Shown: positions 41,614 to 50,332, counted from the first letter of the stretch. The stretch: 64,000 bases of DNA from Limnohabitans sp. G3-2 (GCF_002778275.1 NZ_NESG01000004.1:186001-250000), one strand, 5' to 3'. Notes: a model not told the origin generated them from the sequence alone. Made by a program: numbers and translations.

Positions 41614-43428
41614 TCAATCACCCTGGACCACGCCCTCGCGCCGGGGGTCGGCCCCCCCCCACCAACCGCTGGGGGTGCGTTCGATGGCCTGCAGGCCGCT
41701 GGTCATTTCCATTTCGCGCACCTCATGACCAAGCGCTTTGAGCGCGTCCACGGTGCTGCGCTCAAAACCTTGGGCCTCGAGCATTGTCGGCCCCCCCAGC
41801 GAACCGAAGTTGGGCAGGTCAATGGCTTTTTGGGCATTCAAGCCCCAATGCAGGGTGCCGGTGAGCAGCTTGGCCGTGTAGTGGATGATGGCCGCGCCAC
41901 CCGGGCTGCCACCACTCATGAGCAGTTGGCCCGAGGTTTTGTCGAACACCAAGGTGGGCGACATGGACGAGCGGGGGCGCTTGCCGGGCTCGACCCGGTT
42001 GGCGATGGGGCGGCCTTGTGCGTCGGCAGGGGCCAGACTGAAATCGGTCAACTCGTTGTTGAGCAAAAAGCCGCCGGGGCGAGACGGGTCGGTGCTGACC
42101 ATGCGGCGCGAGCCAAAGGCGGCTTCGATGGTGGTGGTCATGGCCACCGCGCGGCCCCGGGCATCGACCACGCTGATGTGGCTGGTGCCGTATTCGGTTT
42201 GTGGGGGCATGGGCGCGAAGCTGGTGGCGTGCCCGCCGGGCTGGCCTGCTGGGGCCGCTTTCATGGCCTGCTGGCCGATCAGCTGGCTGCGCTCGCGCAG
42301 GTAGCCCTGCGCCAGCAGGCTGCGCCAATCGCCCGCAGGCGCTTGCACAAAGTCAGGGTCGGCCACAAATTGCGCCCGGTCGGCAAAGGCCAGGCGTGAG
42401 GCTTCGGTGTAACGGTGCAAAAAGTCGGGCGAGGGCAGGCCAGCGGCCAGCTCGGGGCCTTGCGCCTGGGTGTGGCCGAGCATGCCCAAAATCTGGCCTA
42501 TGGCGATGTGGCCCGAAGACGGTGGGGGAAAGCCACAGATGCGGTAGGCCCGCGCTGCGGCCATGTGGTCAAAACACAGGGCTTCGCGCAGGCGGGGCTG
42601 GTAGCTGGCCAGGTCTTGCAGACTCAAGGTGCCGGGGCGAGGGGCCTGTGCGGTGCGGGCCACCATAGCCTCTGCCACCGGCCCTTCGTGCAGGGCGCGG
42701 CTGCCTTGGGCCGCGATGAGGCGCAGCACATGGGCGTATTCGGGGTTGCGCAGCACATGGCCCACGGGCCAGGCCTGCCCATCGGCTTGGTAGAAAAAGC
42801 GCAGGGCCAGCGGGTCTTTTTTGAGCAGTGCGTCAGCGTTCAGCAGGGCGTTCAAGCGGGGGCTGATCCGAAAGCCTTGTTCGGCCAGCGTGATGGCGGG
42901 TTGCAGCAACTGCGCCCAAGGCAGGCGGCCGTGTTGGCGGTGAGCCGCTTCGAGCATGCGCACCGCGCCGGGCACGCCCACCGAGTGCCCGCTTTGAACC
43001 GCCTCTGGAAACGGCAGGGGCTTGCCTTGCGCCAGGAACATGTCGCCACGGGCACCTGCGGGGGCGGTTTCGCGCCCATCGTGTGCCGAGACCTTTTGGC
43101 CGTCAAAGTGCAACAAAAACGCGCCGCCGCCAATGCCGCTGGACTGTGGCTCCACCAAGCCCAACACCATCTGCACGGCGATGGCGGCATCGAGTGCCGA
43201 GCCGCCTGCAAGCAAGACCTGATGCCCTGCGTCGGTGGCCAGTGGATTGGCAGCGGCCACGGCCTGACGCGAGAACGCCCAGCCCGGTTTGGCCGACCTG
43301 CCACTGGCCGCCTCGGGCGGGGTGGCCAAATCGGGGACGTTGTAACGCCATGTGTTGGCAGGGGGCTGGGTGGCGCAGGCGCTCAAGAGCGCCAACAGGC
43401 TCAGGCCCAAAGGCAGGTGTGTGTTCAT
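41614..43428 (-). CDS. ggt: Gamma-glutamyltransferase (predicted lipoprotein)
   Basis: A 604-residue Ntn-hydrolase precursor, cleaved autocatalytically before Thr about 415 (EYGTSHISVV). The gamma-glutamyl pocket motif GSPGGAAI is downstream. AGGAG precedes the ATG at 43428. The signal peptide ends in a lipobox (LLSAC), so it is probably lipid-anchored rather than freely periplasmic as in E. coli. It hydrolyses glutathione or transfers its gamma-glutamyl group. The Bug gene follows 108 bases downstream on the same strand. Confidence 0.93.
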   Translation of the reverse strand: MNTHLPLGLSLLALLSACATQPPANTWRYNVPDLATPPEAASGRSAKPGWAFSRQAVAAANPLATDAGHQVLLAGGSALDAAIAVQMVLGLVEPQSSGIGGGAFLLHFDGQKVSAHDGRETAPAGARGDMFLAQGKPLPFPEAVQSGHSVGVPGAVRMLEAAHRQHGRLPWAQLLQPAITLAEQGFRISPRLNALLNADALLKKDPLALRFFYQADGQAWPVGHVLRNPEYAHVLRLIAAQGSRALHEGPVAEAMVARTAQAPRPGTLSLQDLASYQPRLREALCFDHMAAARAYRICGFPPPSSGHIAIGQILGMLGHTQAQGPELAAGLPSPDFLHRYTEASRLAFADRAQFVADPDFVQAPAGDWRSLLAQGYLRERSQLIGQQAMKAAPAGQPGGHATSFAPMPPQTEYGTSHISVVDARGRAVAMTTTIEAAFGSRRMVSTDPSRPGGFLLNNELTDFSLAPADAQGRPIANRVEPGKRPRSSMSPTLVFDKTSGQLLMSGGSPGGAAIIHYTAKLLTGTLHWGLNAQKAIDLPNFGSLGGPTMLEAQGFERSTVDALKALGHEVREMEMTSGLQAIERTPSGWWGGADPRREGVVQGD

Positions 43429-43611
43429 AGGACTCTCCTGGGACGACAGCCACATGCATGGGCTAAACGGGCGATGAGCCGCTATTTTCAAGGGATTTGT
43501 AGCAGGGCCCCAGGGCCGAACGCAGGAAGAGCCTAATCCCATGCCCAATGGCCTTTGAGCGGCCCATTCACTCATCCATTCAGCGGCCCATTCACGGGCC
43601 GGTGGTTCAAA

Positions 43612-44370
43612 TCACTTGGGCGCCAAGCGGATCGCACCGTCCAATCGGATCACTTCGCCGTTGAGCATGTCGTTCTCAATGATGTGCTTGGCCAGTTTGG
43701 CGTAGTCCTGCGGGGTGCCCAAGCGGCTGGGGAAGGGCACGCCTGCGGCCAGCGCGTCTTGCACTTCTTGGGGCATGCCAAACAGCATGGGCGTGCCGAA
43801 GATGCCGGGGGCAATCGTCATGTTGCGGATGCCGTTGCGCGCCAGGTCGCGGGCAATCGGCAGGGTCATGCCCACCACGCCGCCTTTGGAGGCGGCGTAA
43901 GCGGCCTGACCAATCTGACCGTCGTAGGCCGCCACGCTGGCGGTGGAAATCAGCACGCCGCGCTCGCCGGTGGCCTCGGGCTCGTTTTTGCACATGGCCT
44001 CTGACGCCAAGCGGATCATGTTGAAGGTGCCCACCAGGTTGACCATGATGGTCTTGGTGTAGACGGCTAGGCTGTGTGCGCCGTTTTTGCCGACGGTTTT
44101 TTCGGCCGGGGCGATGCCTGCGCAGTTGATGAGGCCAGACAGACGGCCCATGGACACGGCCTGGGCCACCACGGCTTGGCCGTCGGCTTCGTTGCTCACG
44201 TCGCATTTGACAAAAGCGCCGCCGAGTTCCTTGGCAATCGCTTCGCCTTTTTCAGCCTGCATGTCGGCGATCACCACCTTGCCACCATTGGCCGCCAGCA
44301 TGCGCGCCGTGCCTTCGCCCAGACCCGATGCGCCGCCGGTGACGATGAAAACCTTGCCTTGAATGTCCAT
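43612..44370 (-). CDS. SDR family, 3-hydroxyacyl-CoA dehydrogenase type II (HSD10-like)
   Basis: A 252-residue dehydrogenase with cofactor motif TGGASGLG near residue 11 and Ser/Tyr/Lys catalysis (YAASK). The insertions ([20 protein letters not shown]) and [13 protein letters not shown] are characteristic of HSD17B10-type enzymes. These oxidise 3-hydroxyacyl-CoA, including 2-methyl-3-hydroxybutyryl-CoA from isoleucine. The ATG at 44370 has GGAG six bases upstream. A strong inverted repeat lies 20 bases upstream and may bind a fatty- or branched-acid regulator. Confidence 0.93.
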   Translation of the reverse strand: MDIQGKVFIVTGGASGLGEGTARMLAANGGKVVIADMQAEKGEAIAKELGGAFVKCDVSNEADGQAVVAQAVSMGRLSGLINCAGIAPAEKTVGKNGAHSLAVYTKTIMVNLVGTFNMIRLASEAMCKNEPEATGERGVLISTASVAAYDGQIGQAAYAASKGGVVGMTLPIARDLARNGIRNMTIAPGIFGTPMLFGMPQEVQDALAAGVPFPSRLGTPQDYAKLAKHIIENDMLNGEVIRLDGAIRLAPK

Positions 44371-44389
44371 GTTCAACTCCAGAATTTGA

Positions 44390-44410
44390 TTGACGTTACG
44401 TCAACGTCAA
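44390..44410. promoter_or_regulatory. Nested inverted repeat, candidate operator of the HSD10-like SDR
   Basis: TTGACGTT-N5-AACGTCAA spans 44390-44410. Within it, 44390-44404 is itself a perfect dyad, TTGACGT-T-ACGTCAA. It lies about 20 bases upstream of the SDR start. The ACGT-centred half-sites resemble operators described for acyl-CoA catabolism regulators (for example LiuR-type). The regulator identity is inferred only. Confidence 0.65.
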
Positions 44411-44518
44411 TTATGCACATTTGCCACGGTCTTCCCCTGTTTGCAGTGAGCCCCGAACGCATGGGCCGTCATCTTTGAAAAACCAGTCGCTCGGCGTTCA
44501 CATGAAGGAGGCCATCTC

Positions 44519-44575
44519 GTGTTTCAATCCAAGTTCTTCATGGCTTCCATACGCTTTCGAATCGGGTCCACATGA
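44519..44575 (+). CDS. Candidate 18-codon leader peptide coupled to DUF423 gene
   Basis: A GTG start at 44519 is preceded by a perfect AAGGAGG seven bases upstream. The 18-codon frame (VFQSKFFMASIRFRIGST) stops at a TGA that overlaps the DUF423 ATG (ATGA). The DUF423 gene itself lacks a clear ribosome-binding site, so translation of this leader could deliver ribosomes to it. There is no evidence of a peptide function. It is listed as a coupling element; chance is possible. Confidence 0.45.
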   Translation: MFQSKFFMASIRFRIGST

Positions 44576-44970
44576 GTTCAAGGTCTCAGGGCACATGGCC
44601 CATCACTGCCAAGCTTTTTTTGATTTCAGGGGCGCTCAGTGCCTGTGCCAGTGTGGTGTTCAGTGCTGCTTTTGCCCATTTGCCTGTTTTCTCGGCAGGC
44701 ATACCGCCCATGGTGCAGACGGCATTGACCCAGCAGCAATTCCACTCTTTGGGCCTTGTCGGGGTGGGCTTGTCTTTGGGGCTTCTGGGCGCCTCGCGTT
44801 GCTTGATCGGCGCTGGCTGGCTCATGCTGGCGGGTTTGTTGTTGTTCAGTTTGAACATTTACGCCCGTCATGTGTTCGGCGTTGACACTTTCAGGGCCGC
44901 TGTTCCGTGGGGCGGCGGGGCCTGGATCTTGGCTTGGCTGCTGGCTGCGGTGGGTTTCGCCCGCCGGTAA
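44572..44970 (+). CDS. DUF423 family membrane protein
   Basis: A 132-residue inner-membrane protein with four hydrophobic segments. The family's pattern is present: QQQFHSLGLVGVGL, then AGWLMLAGLLLFSLNIYA, and the end GGGAWILAWLLAAVGF. The function of DUF423 (YwdK/YgdD) is unknown. The ATG at 44572 is the first start in the frame, and its overlap with the leader peptide stop suggests coupled translation. Confidence 0.85.
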   Translation: MSSRSQGTWPITAKLFLISGALSACASVVFSAAFAHLPVFSAGIPPMVQTALTQQQFHSLGLVGVGLSLGLLGASRCLIGAGWLMLAGLLLFSLNIYARHVFGVDTFRAAVPWGGGAWILAWLLAAVGFARR

Positions 44971-45046
44971 ACCGCTGGGGTTCTTTCGCGGCACATCACG
45001 CCACACCACGTCTCATCAAGACACATTCAACAGGCTGACGGTTTTC

Positions 45047-45101
45047 CCTATCGACACGATAGGAACTACTCATCAGTGAAAACCCTTGATTGAATTATGA
45101 T
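45047..45101 (+). promoter_or_regulatory. ahpC promoter with OxyR-like site
   Basis: A perfect dyad CCTATCG-ACA-CGATAGG (45047-45063) contains the OxyR core CTAT-N7-ATAG. A TATGAT -10 is at 45096-45101. The -35 position (about 45073-45078) matches consensus poorly, as expected for an activator-dependent promoter with OxyR just upstream. The outer ATAG/CTAT half-sites are weak. A further AATGAG-TTTT-CTCATT stem (45109-45124) lies in the leader. Confidence 0.6.
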
Positions 45102-45158
45102 TGCTACCAATGAGTTTTCTCATTCGATAGTTTTTTTAAACCAACCCAAGGAAACACC

Positions 45159-45722
45159 ATGTCCCTGATCAACACACAAGTCCAGCCTTTCAAAAACCAA
45201 GCCTTCCACAACGGCAAGTTCGTTGAAATCACCGAAGCCACCCTCAAGGGCAAGTGGAACGTGTTCATCTTCATGCCCGCCGCGTTCACCTTCAACTGCC
45301 CCACAGAAATCGAAGACGCTGCTGACAACTACGCTGCTTTCCAAAAAGCCGGCGCTGAGGTGTACATCATCACCACCGACACCCACTTCTCGCACAAAGT
45401 GTGGCACGAGACTTCGCCTGCTGTGGGCAAAGCCAAGTTCCCATTGATCGGCGACCCCACACACAAGCTGACACGCGCTTTTGGCGTGCACATCGAAGAA
45501 GACGGCCTGGCTTTGCGCGGCACTTTCGTGATCAACCCAGACGGCATGATCAAGACCATGGAAGTCCATTCCAATGAAATCGCCCGTGACGTGTCTGAGA
45601 CATTGCGCAAGCTGACCGCCGCCCAGTACACCGCCGCCAACCCCGGTCAAGTGTGCCCAGCCAAGTGGAAAGAAGGCGCCAAGACTTTGGCTCCCTCCAT
45701 CGACCTGGTCGGCAAGATCTAA
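45159..45722 (+). CDS. ahpC: Alkyl hydroperoxide reductase subunit C (peroxiredoxin)
   Basis: A 187-residue typical 2-Cys peroxiredoxin reducing H2O2 and organic peroxides. Peroxidatic Cys47 is in FTFNCPTE, and resolving Cys166 in GQVCPAKW. AGGA precedes the ATG. It forms an operon-like pair with ahpF, 159 bases downstream, and has an OxyR-like promoter, so oxidative induction is likely. Confidence 0.97.
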   Translation: MSLINTQVQPFKNQAFHNGKFVEITEATLKGKWNVFIFMPAAFTFNCPTEIEDAADNYAAFQKAGAEVYIITTDTHFSHKVWHETSPAVGKAKFPLIGDPTHKLTRAFGVHIEEDGLALRGTFVINPDGMIKTMEVHSNEIARDVSETLRKLTAAQYTAANPGQVCPAKWKEGAKTLAPSIDLVGKI

Positions 45723-45736
45723 ATCTGGACTGCATC

Positions 45737-45753
45737 GCCCTGCCTGGCAGGGC
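45737..45753 (+). repeat. Hairpin between ahpC and ahpF
   Basis: GCCCTG (45737-45742) and CAGGGC (45748-45753) with a five-base loop form a compact stem 15 bases after the ahpC stop. There is no T-run, so it may act as an mRNA stabiliser or partial terminator that keeps ahpC levels above ahpF. This is inference from position. Confidence 0.5.
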
Positions 45754-45881
45754 GTTGAGCACAGCGCAACGAGGCCACAAGCCGGGTGTGCGCTGTCCTC
45801 AACGATTCCCCCCAACCCTTTATTTGGGTCCCGCCACAAGCGAGGACTTGAGTTTTTTGCAGCCTGAAACAGGAGAACACC

Positions 45882-47432
45882 ATGCTCGACGACACCCTCA
45901 AAGCCCAACTGCAACAGTACTTGGCCTTGCTGCGCCAGCCCATCCGCCTGATCGCCTCACTCGACGACAGCGAAACCGGCGCCGAGATGAAGGAACTGCT
46001 CGAGACCATCGTGGGCCTGTCCGACAAGGTCAGCCTGGACACCACCGGCAACGACGCACGCAAGCCTTCTTTTGCTGTGGTGCGCGAGGGTGAAAGCCAA
46101 GGCGTGCGCTTCGCGGGCCTGCCGCTCGGCCACGAATTCACTTCTTTGGTCTTGGCATTGCTCTGGACCGGCGGCCACCCACCCAAGGTCGAGCCCGAAG
46201 TGATCGACGCCATCCAAGGCCTCGACGCCGACTTGAGCTTCGAGGTCTACATGTCCTTGTCTTGTCACAACTGCCCGGACGTGGTGCAGGCCTTGTCGCT
46301 CATGGCCATCTTCAACCCCAAGGTCAAAACGGTGGTGATCGAAGGCGGTGCCTTCCAGAAGGAAGTGCAAGAGCGCCAGATCATGGCCGTGCCCATGGTC
46401 TTTTTGAACGGGCAGGTCTTCGGCTCGGGCCGCATGACGGTGGAAGAGATCGTCGCCAAACTCGACACAGGCGCCGCCACCCGTGAAGCGGCCAAGCTGG
46501 ACGCCAAAGACCCCTACGAGGTGCTCATCGTCGGCGGTGGCCCAGCAGGCGCAGCGGCCGCCGTGTACGCCGCCCGCAAAGGCATCCGCGTGGGTGTGGC
46601 GGCTGAGCGCTTTGGCGGCCAGACCAACGACACCATGGCGATTGAAAACTATATATCGGTGCTGGAGACCGATGGGCCCAAATTTGCAGCCGCCTTGGAA
46701 GCCCAGGTGCGTCAATACGGCGTGGACATCATGAACTTGCAGCGCGCCGACAAACTGACGCCCGCAGGGGCCGACGGTTTGGTGCACATCCAAATGGAAA
46801 ACGGTGCCACGCTCAAGGCCAAAACGGTGATCTTGTCGACCGGTGCCCGCTGGCGCAACGTGAACGTGCCCGGTGAAGCCGAGTACAAAAACAAGGGCGT
46901 GGCTTACTGCCCGCATTGCGACGGCCCCTTGTTCAAGGGCAAGCGCACCGCAGTCATCGGCGGCGGCAACTCGGGCATTGAAGCGGCGATTGACCTGGCG
47001 GGCATCGTTGAGCACGTCACCGTGATCGAGTTCGCCGAGCAGCTCAAGGCCGATGCGGTGTTGGTGAAAAAACTCCACAGCCTGCCCAACGTCACGGTGC
47101 ACACCAACGCGCAAACCACCGAGATCACCGGCGACGGCAGCAAGGTCAACGGCATCCGTTACAAAGACCGCGCCACGGGCACCGAGCACCATGTCGAGCT
47201 GGCGGGTGTGTTCGTGCAAATCGGCTTGGTGCCCAACACCGAGTTCTTGAAGGGCACGGTGGAACTCTCCAAGTTCGGCGAGATCGTGGTGGATGCCAAG
47301 GGCCACACCAATGTGCCGGGCGTGTTCGCGGCGGGTGACTGCACCACGGTGCCGTACAAGCAGATCGTGATCGCCGCAGGCGAAGGCGCCAAGGCCGCAC
47401 TCAGCGCCTTTGACAACCTGATTCGCTCTTGA
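45882..47432 (+). CDS. ahpF: Alkyl hydroperoxide reductase subunit F
   Basis: A 516-residue flavoprotein disulfide reductase that regenerates AhpC using NAD(P)H. The N-terminal tandem thioredoxin-like domain has CHNCPDVV near residue 128. The thioredoxin-reductase-like part has FAD motif [10 protein letters not shown] near residue 215, redox CPHCDGP near 345, NAD motif GGGNSG and the C-terminal [15 protein letters not shown]. Complete length and order. A shared terminator follows. Confidence 0.97.
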   Translation: MLDDTLKAQLQQYLALLRQPIRLIASLDDSETGAEMKELLETIVGLSDKVSLDTTGNDARKPSFAVVREGESQGVRFAGLPLGHEFTSLVLALLWTGGHPPKVEPEVIDAIQGLDADLSFEVYMSLSCHNCPDVVQALSLMAIFNPKVKTVVIEGGAFQKEVQERQIMAVPMVFLNGQVFGSGRMTVEEIVAKLDTGAATREAAKLDAKDPYEVLIVGGGPAGAAAAVYAARKGIRVGVAAERFGGQTNDTMAIENYISVLETDGPKFAAALEAQVRQYGVDIMNLQRADKLTPAGADGLVHIQMENGATLKAKTVILSTGARWRNVNVPGEAEYKNKGVAYCPHCDGPLFKGKRTAVIGGGNSGIEAAIDLAGIVEHVTVIEFAEQLKADAVLVKKLHSLPNVTVHTNAQTTEITGDGSKVNGIRYKDRATGTEHHVELAGVFVQIGLVPNTEFLKGTVELSKFGEIVVDAKGHTNVPGVFAAGDCTTVPYKQIVIAAGEGAKAALSAFDNLIRS

Positions 47433-47462
47433 TCGCCTCTTGATCGGCTCCGCGCGGACATG

Positions 47463-47493
47463 AAAAAACCGGACCTCGCGTCCGGTTTTTTTT
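47463..47493. terminator. Bidirectional terminator after ahpF
   Basis: A stem of AAAAAACCGGAC / GTCCGGTTTTTT with loop CTCGC, followed by T on either strand. It serves ahpF and the convergent iron-binding protein gene. Confidence 0.9.
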
Positions 47494-47515
47494 ATTGAGC
47501 AACGGTCGGTCTGGC

Positions 47516-48559
47516 TTACTTGAAGCCGACACGGTCCAGCATTTGCTGCACCTTGATTTGGTTCATGCCCACGGCGCTGATCGGGATCAGCTCGCTTTTG
47601 AAGCTGCCGCCGGTCATCGCTTTCAGAGCCGGGTTGTCAAAGCTCACGCCTTTGGCTGCAGGCCACTCGTTGTTGCCATTGGCAAAGTGGTTTTGCGCTG
47701 CTGGGCTGGCCAGGTATTCCAGGAACTTCACCGCGTTGTCGGTGTTTTTGGCATGGCGGGCCACAGCGCCACCGGCCACGTTCACATGCGTGCCCCAGCT
47801 GCTTTGGTTGGGGAAGACGACGCCGATTTTTTCGGTCACCGCTTTGTCGGCCGGGTTGCTGGACCGCATCATGCGGGCCAAGTAATAACTGTTGGTCACA
47901 GCCACGCCGCACTCACCCGAGGCCACGCCTTTGATCTGGTCGGTGTCACCGCCTTTGGGGCTGCGGGCCATGTTGTCCACCAAGCCTTTGAGCCAGACTT
48001 CCGTTTTGGCAGGTCCCAGGTGCTCGGTCATGGCGCCAAACAGGCTCAGGTTGTAGGGGTGCGAGCCAGATCGGATGCACAGGCTCCCCTTGAATTTGGC
48101 GTCGGCCAGCTTCTCGTAGCTGTCCACATCGGTTTTGCTGTACTTGAGCTTGTCGTACACGATCACTCGCGCCCGTGTGGACAGGCCAAACCAAGCGGTG
48201 CCGCCGTTGTCGGCCGCTTTGGCGCGCAGGTTGGCGGGGATGGCTTCTTCGAGTTTGCTGGATTTGATGGGCAAAAACAGGCCATCGACCTCGGCACGCC
48301 ACAGGCGGGCAGCGTCCACCAGCAAAATCACGTCGGCCGGTGAGGCCGCGCCTTCGGCTTTGAGACGGGCGAGAATACCGGCATCGTCGGCGTCCACGCG
48401 GTTGATCTTGATGCCGGTGGCTTTGGTGAAGTCGCTGTACATGACTTCATCGGTCGGGTAGTGGCGGGCCGAGTAGATGTTCAGTGTTTTGTCTTGAGCC
48501 CAAGTGGTCATGGCGAGCAGGGTGCACGTCAAGCCCAAGAAAGTTTTTTTGAAAGTCAT
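47516..48559 (-). CDS. Fe(III) ABC transporter substrate-binding protein (FutA/FbpA-like)
   Basis: A 347-residue periplasmic ferric-binding protein with a signal peptide cleaved near TTWAQ. The mature start (LNIYSARHYPTDEVMY) and the paired Tyr in TNSYYLARM are the family's iron ligands. It captures Fe3+ for an importer whose permease and ATPase are not in this window. A Fur box covers its promoter. GGAC lies before the ATG. Confidence 0.94.
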   Translation of the reverse strand: MTFKKTFLGLTCTLLAMTTWAQDKTLNIYSARHYPTDEVMYSDFTKATGIKINRVDADDAGILARLKAEGAASPADVILLVDAARLWRAEVDGLFLPIKSSKLEEAIPANLRAKAADNGGTAWFGLSTRARVIVYDKLKYSKTDVDSYEKLADAKFKGSLCIRSGSHPYNLSLFGAMTEHLGPAKTEVWLKGLVDNMARSPKGGDTDQIKGVASGECGVAVTNSYYLARMMRSSNPADKAVTEKIGVVFPNQSSWGTHVNVAGGAVARHAKNTDNAVKFLEYLASPAAQNHFANGNNEWPAAKGVSFDNPALKAMTGGSFKSELIPISAVGMNQIKVQQMLDRVGFK

Positions 48560-48583
48560 GTGATGTCCTGTGCAGTTGATGAG

Positions 48584-48612
48584 AGTTTAGTGCAAATGAG
48601 AACGATTCTCAA
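48584..48612 (-). promoter_or_regulatory. Fur-box promoter of the iron-binding protein gene
   Basis: On the minus strand TTGAGA (-35, 48607-48612) and TAAACT (-10, 48584-48589) are spaced by 17 bases. The dyad TGAGAA-CGA-TTCTCA (48597-48611), with flanking A/T, matches a Fur box and overlaps the -35 and spacer. Iron-replete repression is expected. The divergent patatin gene starts about 30 bases beyond. Confidence 0.75.
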
Positions 48613-48640
48613 CAAGTCCCTTGAAAATCTTCGGAAATTC

Positions 48641-49567
48641 ATGCCATTAGGGCCCATCTTCTCGAGCGGGCGCTTTGGCGCGGGCCTTTGCATGGCGCTC
48701 GCCTTGTCGGGGTGCGGCAGCTTGTCAACGACCACACCCTCGGTCGAAGGGGCCAAAAGTCCTATGCAAGCTGATCGGCGAGAGCTGAAGTTGGGCTTGG
48801 CTTTAGGGGGTGGGGCGGCCAGAGGTTTTGCACACCTGGGGGTGATCGAGGTGCTGGAAGAAGCCGGATTGCGCCCCGGCCACGTGGTGGGCACATCCGC
48901 AGGCAGTTTGGTGGCGGCCTTGTATGCCAGTGGCAAAAGCACGGCCGAGCTGGCCCGCATGGCCGAAACCATGCAGGAGGCGGACATCACAGACTGGATG
49001 CTGCCCATCCTGAACCGTGGTGCTTTGCGCGGTGAGGCCTTGGCCCGCTACGTCAACACCCAGGTGGGTGGGCGCAATTTGGAGCAAATGAAAATCCCGC
49101 TCGGCATTGTGGCCACCGACTTGAAAAGCGGCGATGCGATCACGTTCCGGCGCGGCAACACAGGCGCTGCTGTGCGGGCCTCCAGTGCAGTGCCGGCGGT
49201 GTTTCAGCCGGTGCGCATTGGCGAGCGCGAATACGTGGACGGTGGTTTGGTGGCCCCGGTTCCGGTACGCCAGACCCGTGAGATGGGCGCTAACTTTGTG
49301 ATCGCGGTGGACATCTCCAGCGACCCAGAGGGCAACCCCTCTTCGGACACATTTCAAATCCTGATGCAGACCTTCACGATCATGGGCAAAACCATCAACA
49401 CTTTGGCCTTGAAAGAAGCCGATTTCGTGGTCCGCCCGGCTTTGACCGGCGTCAAAAGTGCGGACTTCAGCGCCCGGATGCGTTCGATCGAGGCAGGGCG
49501 GGTGGCGATGCGGGCAGCGCTGCCTGCATTGAAAGCGCGCATGGCGCAGTTCGAAGAAGGCCGCTGA
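48641..49567 (+). CDS. Patatin-like phospholipase, predicted lipoprotein (RssA-like)
   Basis: A 308-residue serine lipase of the patatin family. I choose the ATG at 48641: it gives a signal peptide ending in lipobox ALSGC (Cys25). The oxyanion motif GGGAARG is near residue 57. The nucleophile Ser86 lies in GTSAGS and the Asp200 in VDGG, forming the Ser-Asp dyad. The ATG at 48596 lies inside the Fur box and would lengthen the protein. A membrane-anchored phospholipase/thioesterase role is likely; no substrate is known. Confidence 0.9.
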   Translation: MPLGPIFSSGRFGAGLCMALALSGCGSLSTTTPSVEGAKSPMQADRRELKLGLALGGGAARGFAHLGVIEVLEEAGLRPGHVVGTSAGSLVAALYASGKSTAELARMAETMQEADITDWMLPILNRGALRGEALARYVNTQVGGRNLEQMKIPLGIVATDLKSGDAITFRRGNTGAAVRASSAVPAVFQPVRIGEREYVDGGLVAPVPVRQTREMGANFVIAVDISSDPEGNPSSDTFQILMQTFTIMGKTINTLALKEADFVVRPALTGVKSADFSARMRSIEAGRVAMRAALPALKARMAQFEEGR

Positions 49568-49675
49568 ACCGGTCAGCCGAGACGAAAAAAAGGGCCGATC
49601 TTGCGATTGACCCTTGAAGGGATCCTTGTTTCCCTGTTGAAATTCAAAAGGATCCGAGGAGACAACTTGTCTTGA

Positions 49676-49707
49676 GATCCGTGCGGCGCGTTGTGCGCAC
49701 ACGGATC
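49676..49707. repeat. Inverted repeat between patatin and phasin genes
   Basis: GATCCGTG (49676-49683) and CACGGATC (49700-49707) form an eight-base stem with a GC-rich, partly self-pairing loop, between convergent genes. No T-run follows in the right place on either strand, so a role as terminator is uncertain. Confidence 0.45.
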
Positions 49708-49716
49708 AGAAAAAAA

Positions 49717-50250
49717 TCACTTCTTTTTGGCAGCTTTGGGCGCGGCCGACTGGGTCACCGAAGCCAGGTTGGATTCGGCCAGGTCAGTGGCTTGCTTGAC
49801 GGCTTTTTGCACCGATTCAAAAGCGGTGTTGGCGGCTGTCACAGCACCCTTCATCATGGCCACGGCTTGCTCAGAGCCGGCTGGGGCGTTTTGAGCGGCG
49901 GTGTCCACCAAGCTGGCGAACTGCTTTTGGGCAGCGGCGGTTTGCGATTCGAAAGCTTTGGTGAATTCGTTGCTGGTGCCGGAAGCGATGTCATACAGGT
50001 GACGGCTATAAGCAGCGGTTTTCTCGGCCAATGGCTGGAACAGGTTGGCTTGCATGGCCACCAGTTCTTGGGCGTCTTTGACGCTCAGGGCGGATTGGGT
50101 GTTGCTGGCGGACTCGTCCAAAGCGGCTTTGGCGGCGGAGAGGTTCAATTCCACCAGTTTTTCCATGCCTTCGAAGGCCTTGGCGGTCAGGCCAAACAGG
50201 GTTTCCACATTGGCTTTGTGCGAAGCGACGATTTGTTCAGCGGTCATCAT
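49717..50250 (-). CDS. phaP: Phasin family protein (PHA granule-associated)
   Basis: A 177-residue helical, Ala-rich phasin that coats polyhydroxyalkanoate granules. The family's N-terminal [20 protein letters not shown] pattern and the coiled-coil middle are clear. It ends in a Lys-rich tail (APKAAKKK). GGAG lies six bases before the ATG at 50250 (a second ATG follows directly). PHA synthase genes are not in the window. A palindrome upstream may bind the PHA regulator. Confidence 0.92.
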   Translation of the reverse strand: MMTAEQIVASHKANVETLFGLTAKAFEGMEKLVELNLSAAKAALDESASNTQSALSVKDAQELVAMQANLFQPLAEKTAAYSRHLYDIASGTSNEFTKAFESQTAAAQKQFASLVDTAAQNAPAGSEQAVAMMKGAVTAANTAFESVQKAVKQATDLAESNLASVTQSAAPKAAKKK

Positions 50251-50317
50251 GAGAATCTCCAGATAAAAGTTTGGTTTCAAAGAGACTGCGCCGTAACTGG
50301 CCGGGGCCGTACAACTT

Positions 50318-50332
50318 TGTTGCAGTGCAGCA
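50318..50332. promoter_or_regulatory. Candidate PhaR site upstream of the phasin gene
   Basis: A near-perfect 15-base dyad, TGTTGCA-G-TGCAGCA, centred 75 bases upstream of the phasin ATG. Its TGC/GCA-rich half-sites resemble sites bound by the PHA-responsive repressor PhaR in related bacteria. The match is a recollection of motif type, not a computed score. Confidence 0.45.

Noticed and set aside
45109-45124. AATGAG-TTTT-CTCATT stem near a T-run as an ahpC terminator/attenuator
   Set aside because: Only six A/T-rich pairs, and the T-run starts some bases after the stem; too weak to call on its own, so noted only within the promoter entry.
45957-47306. 449-codon open frame antisense to ahpF
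   Set aside because: Antisense shadow with no motif; ahpF is certain.
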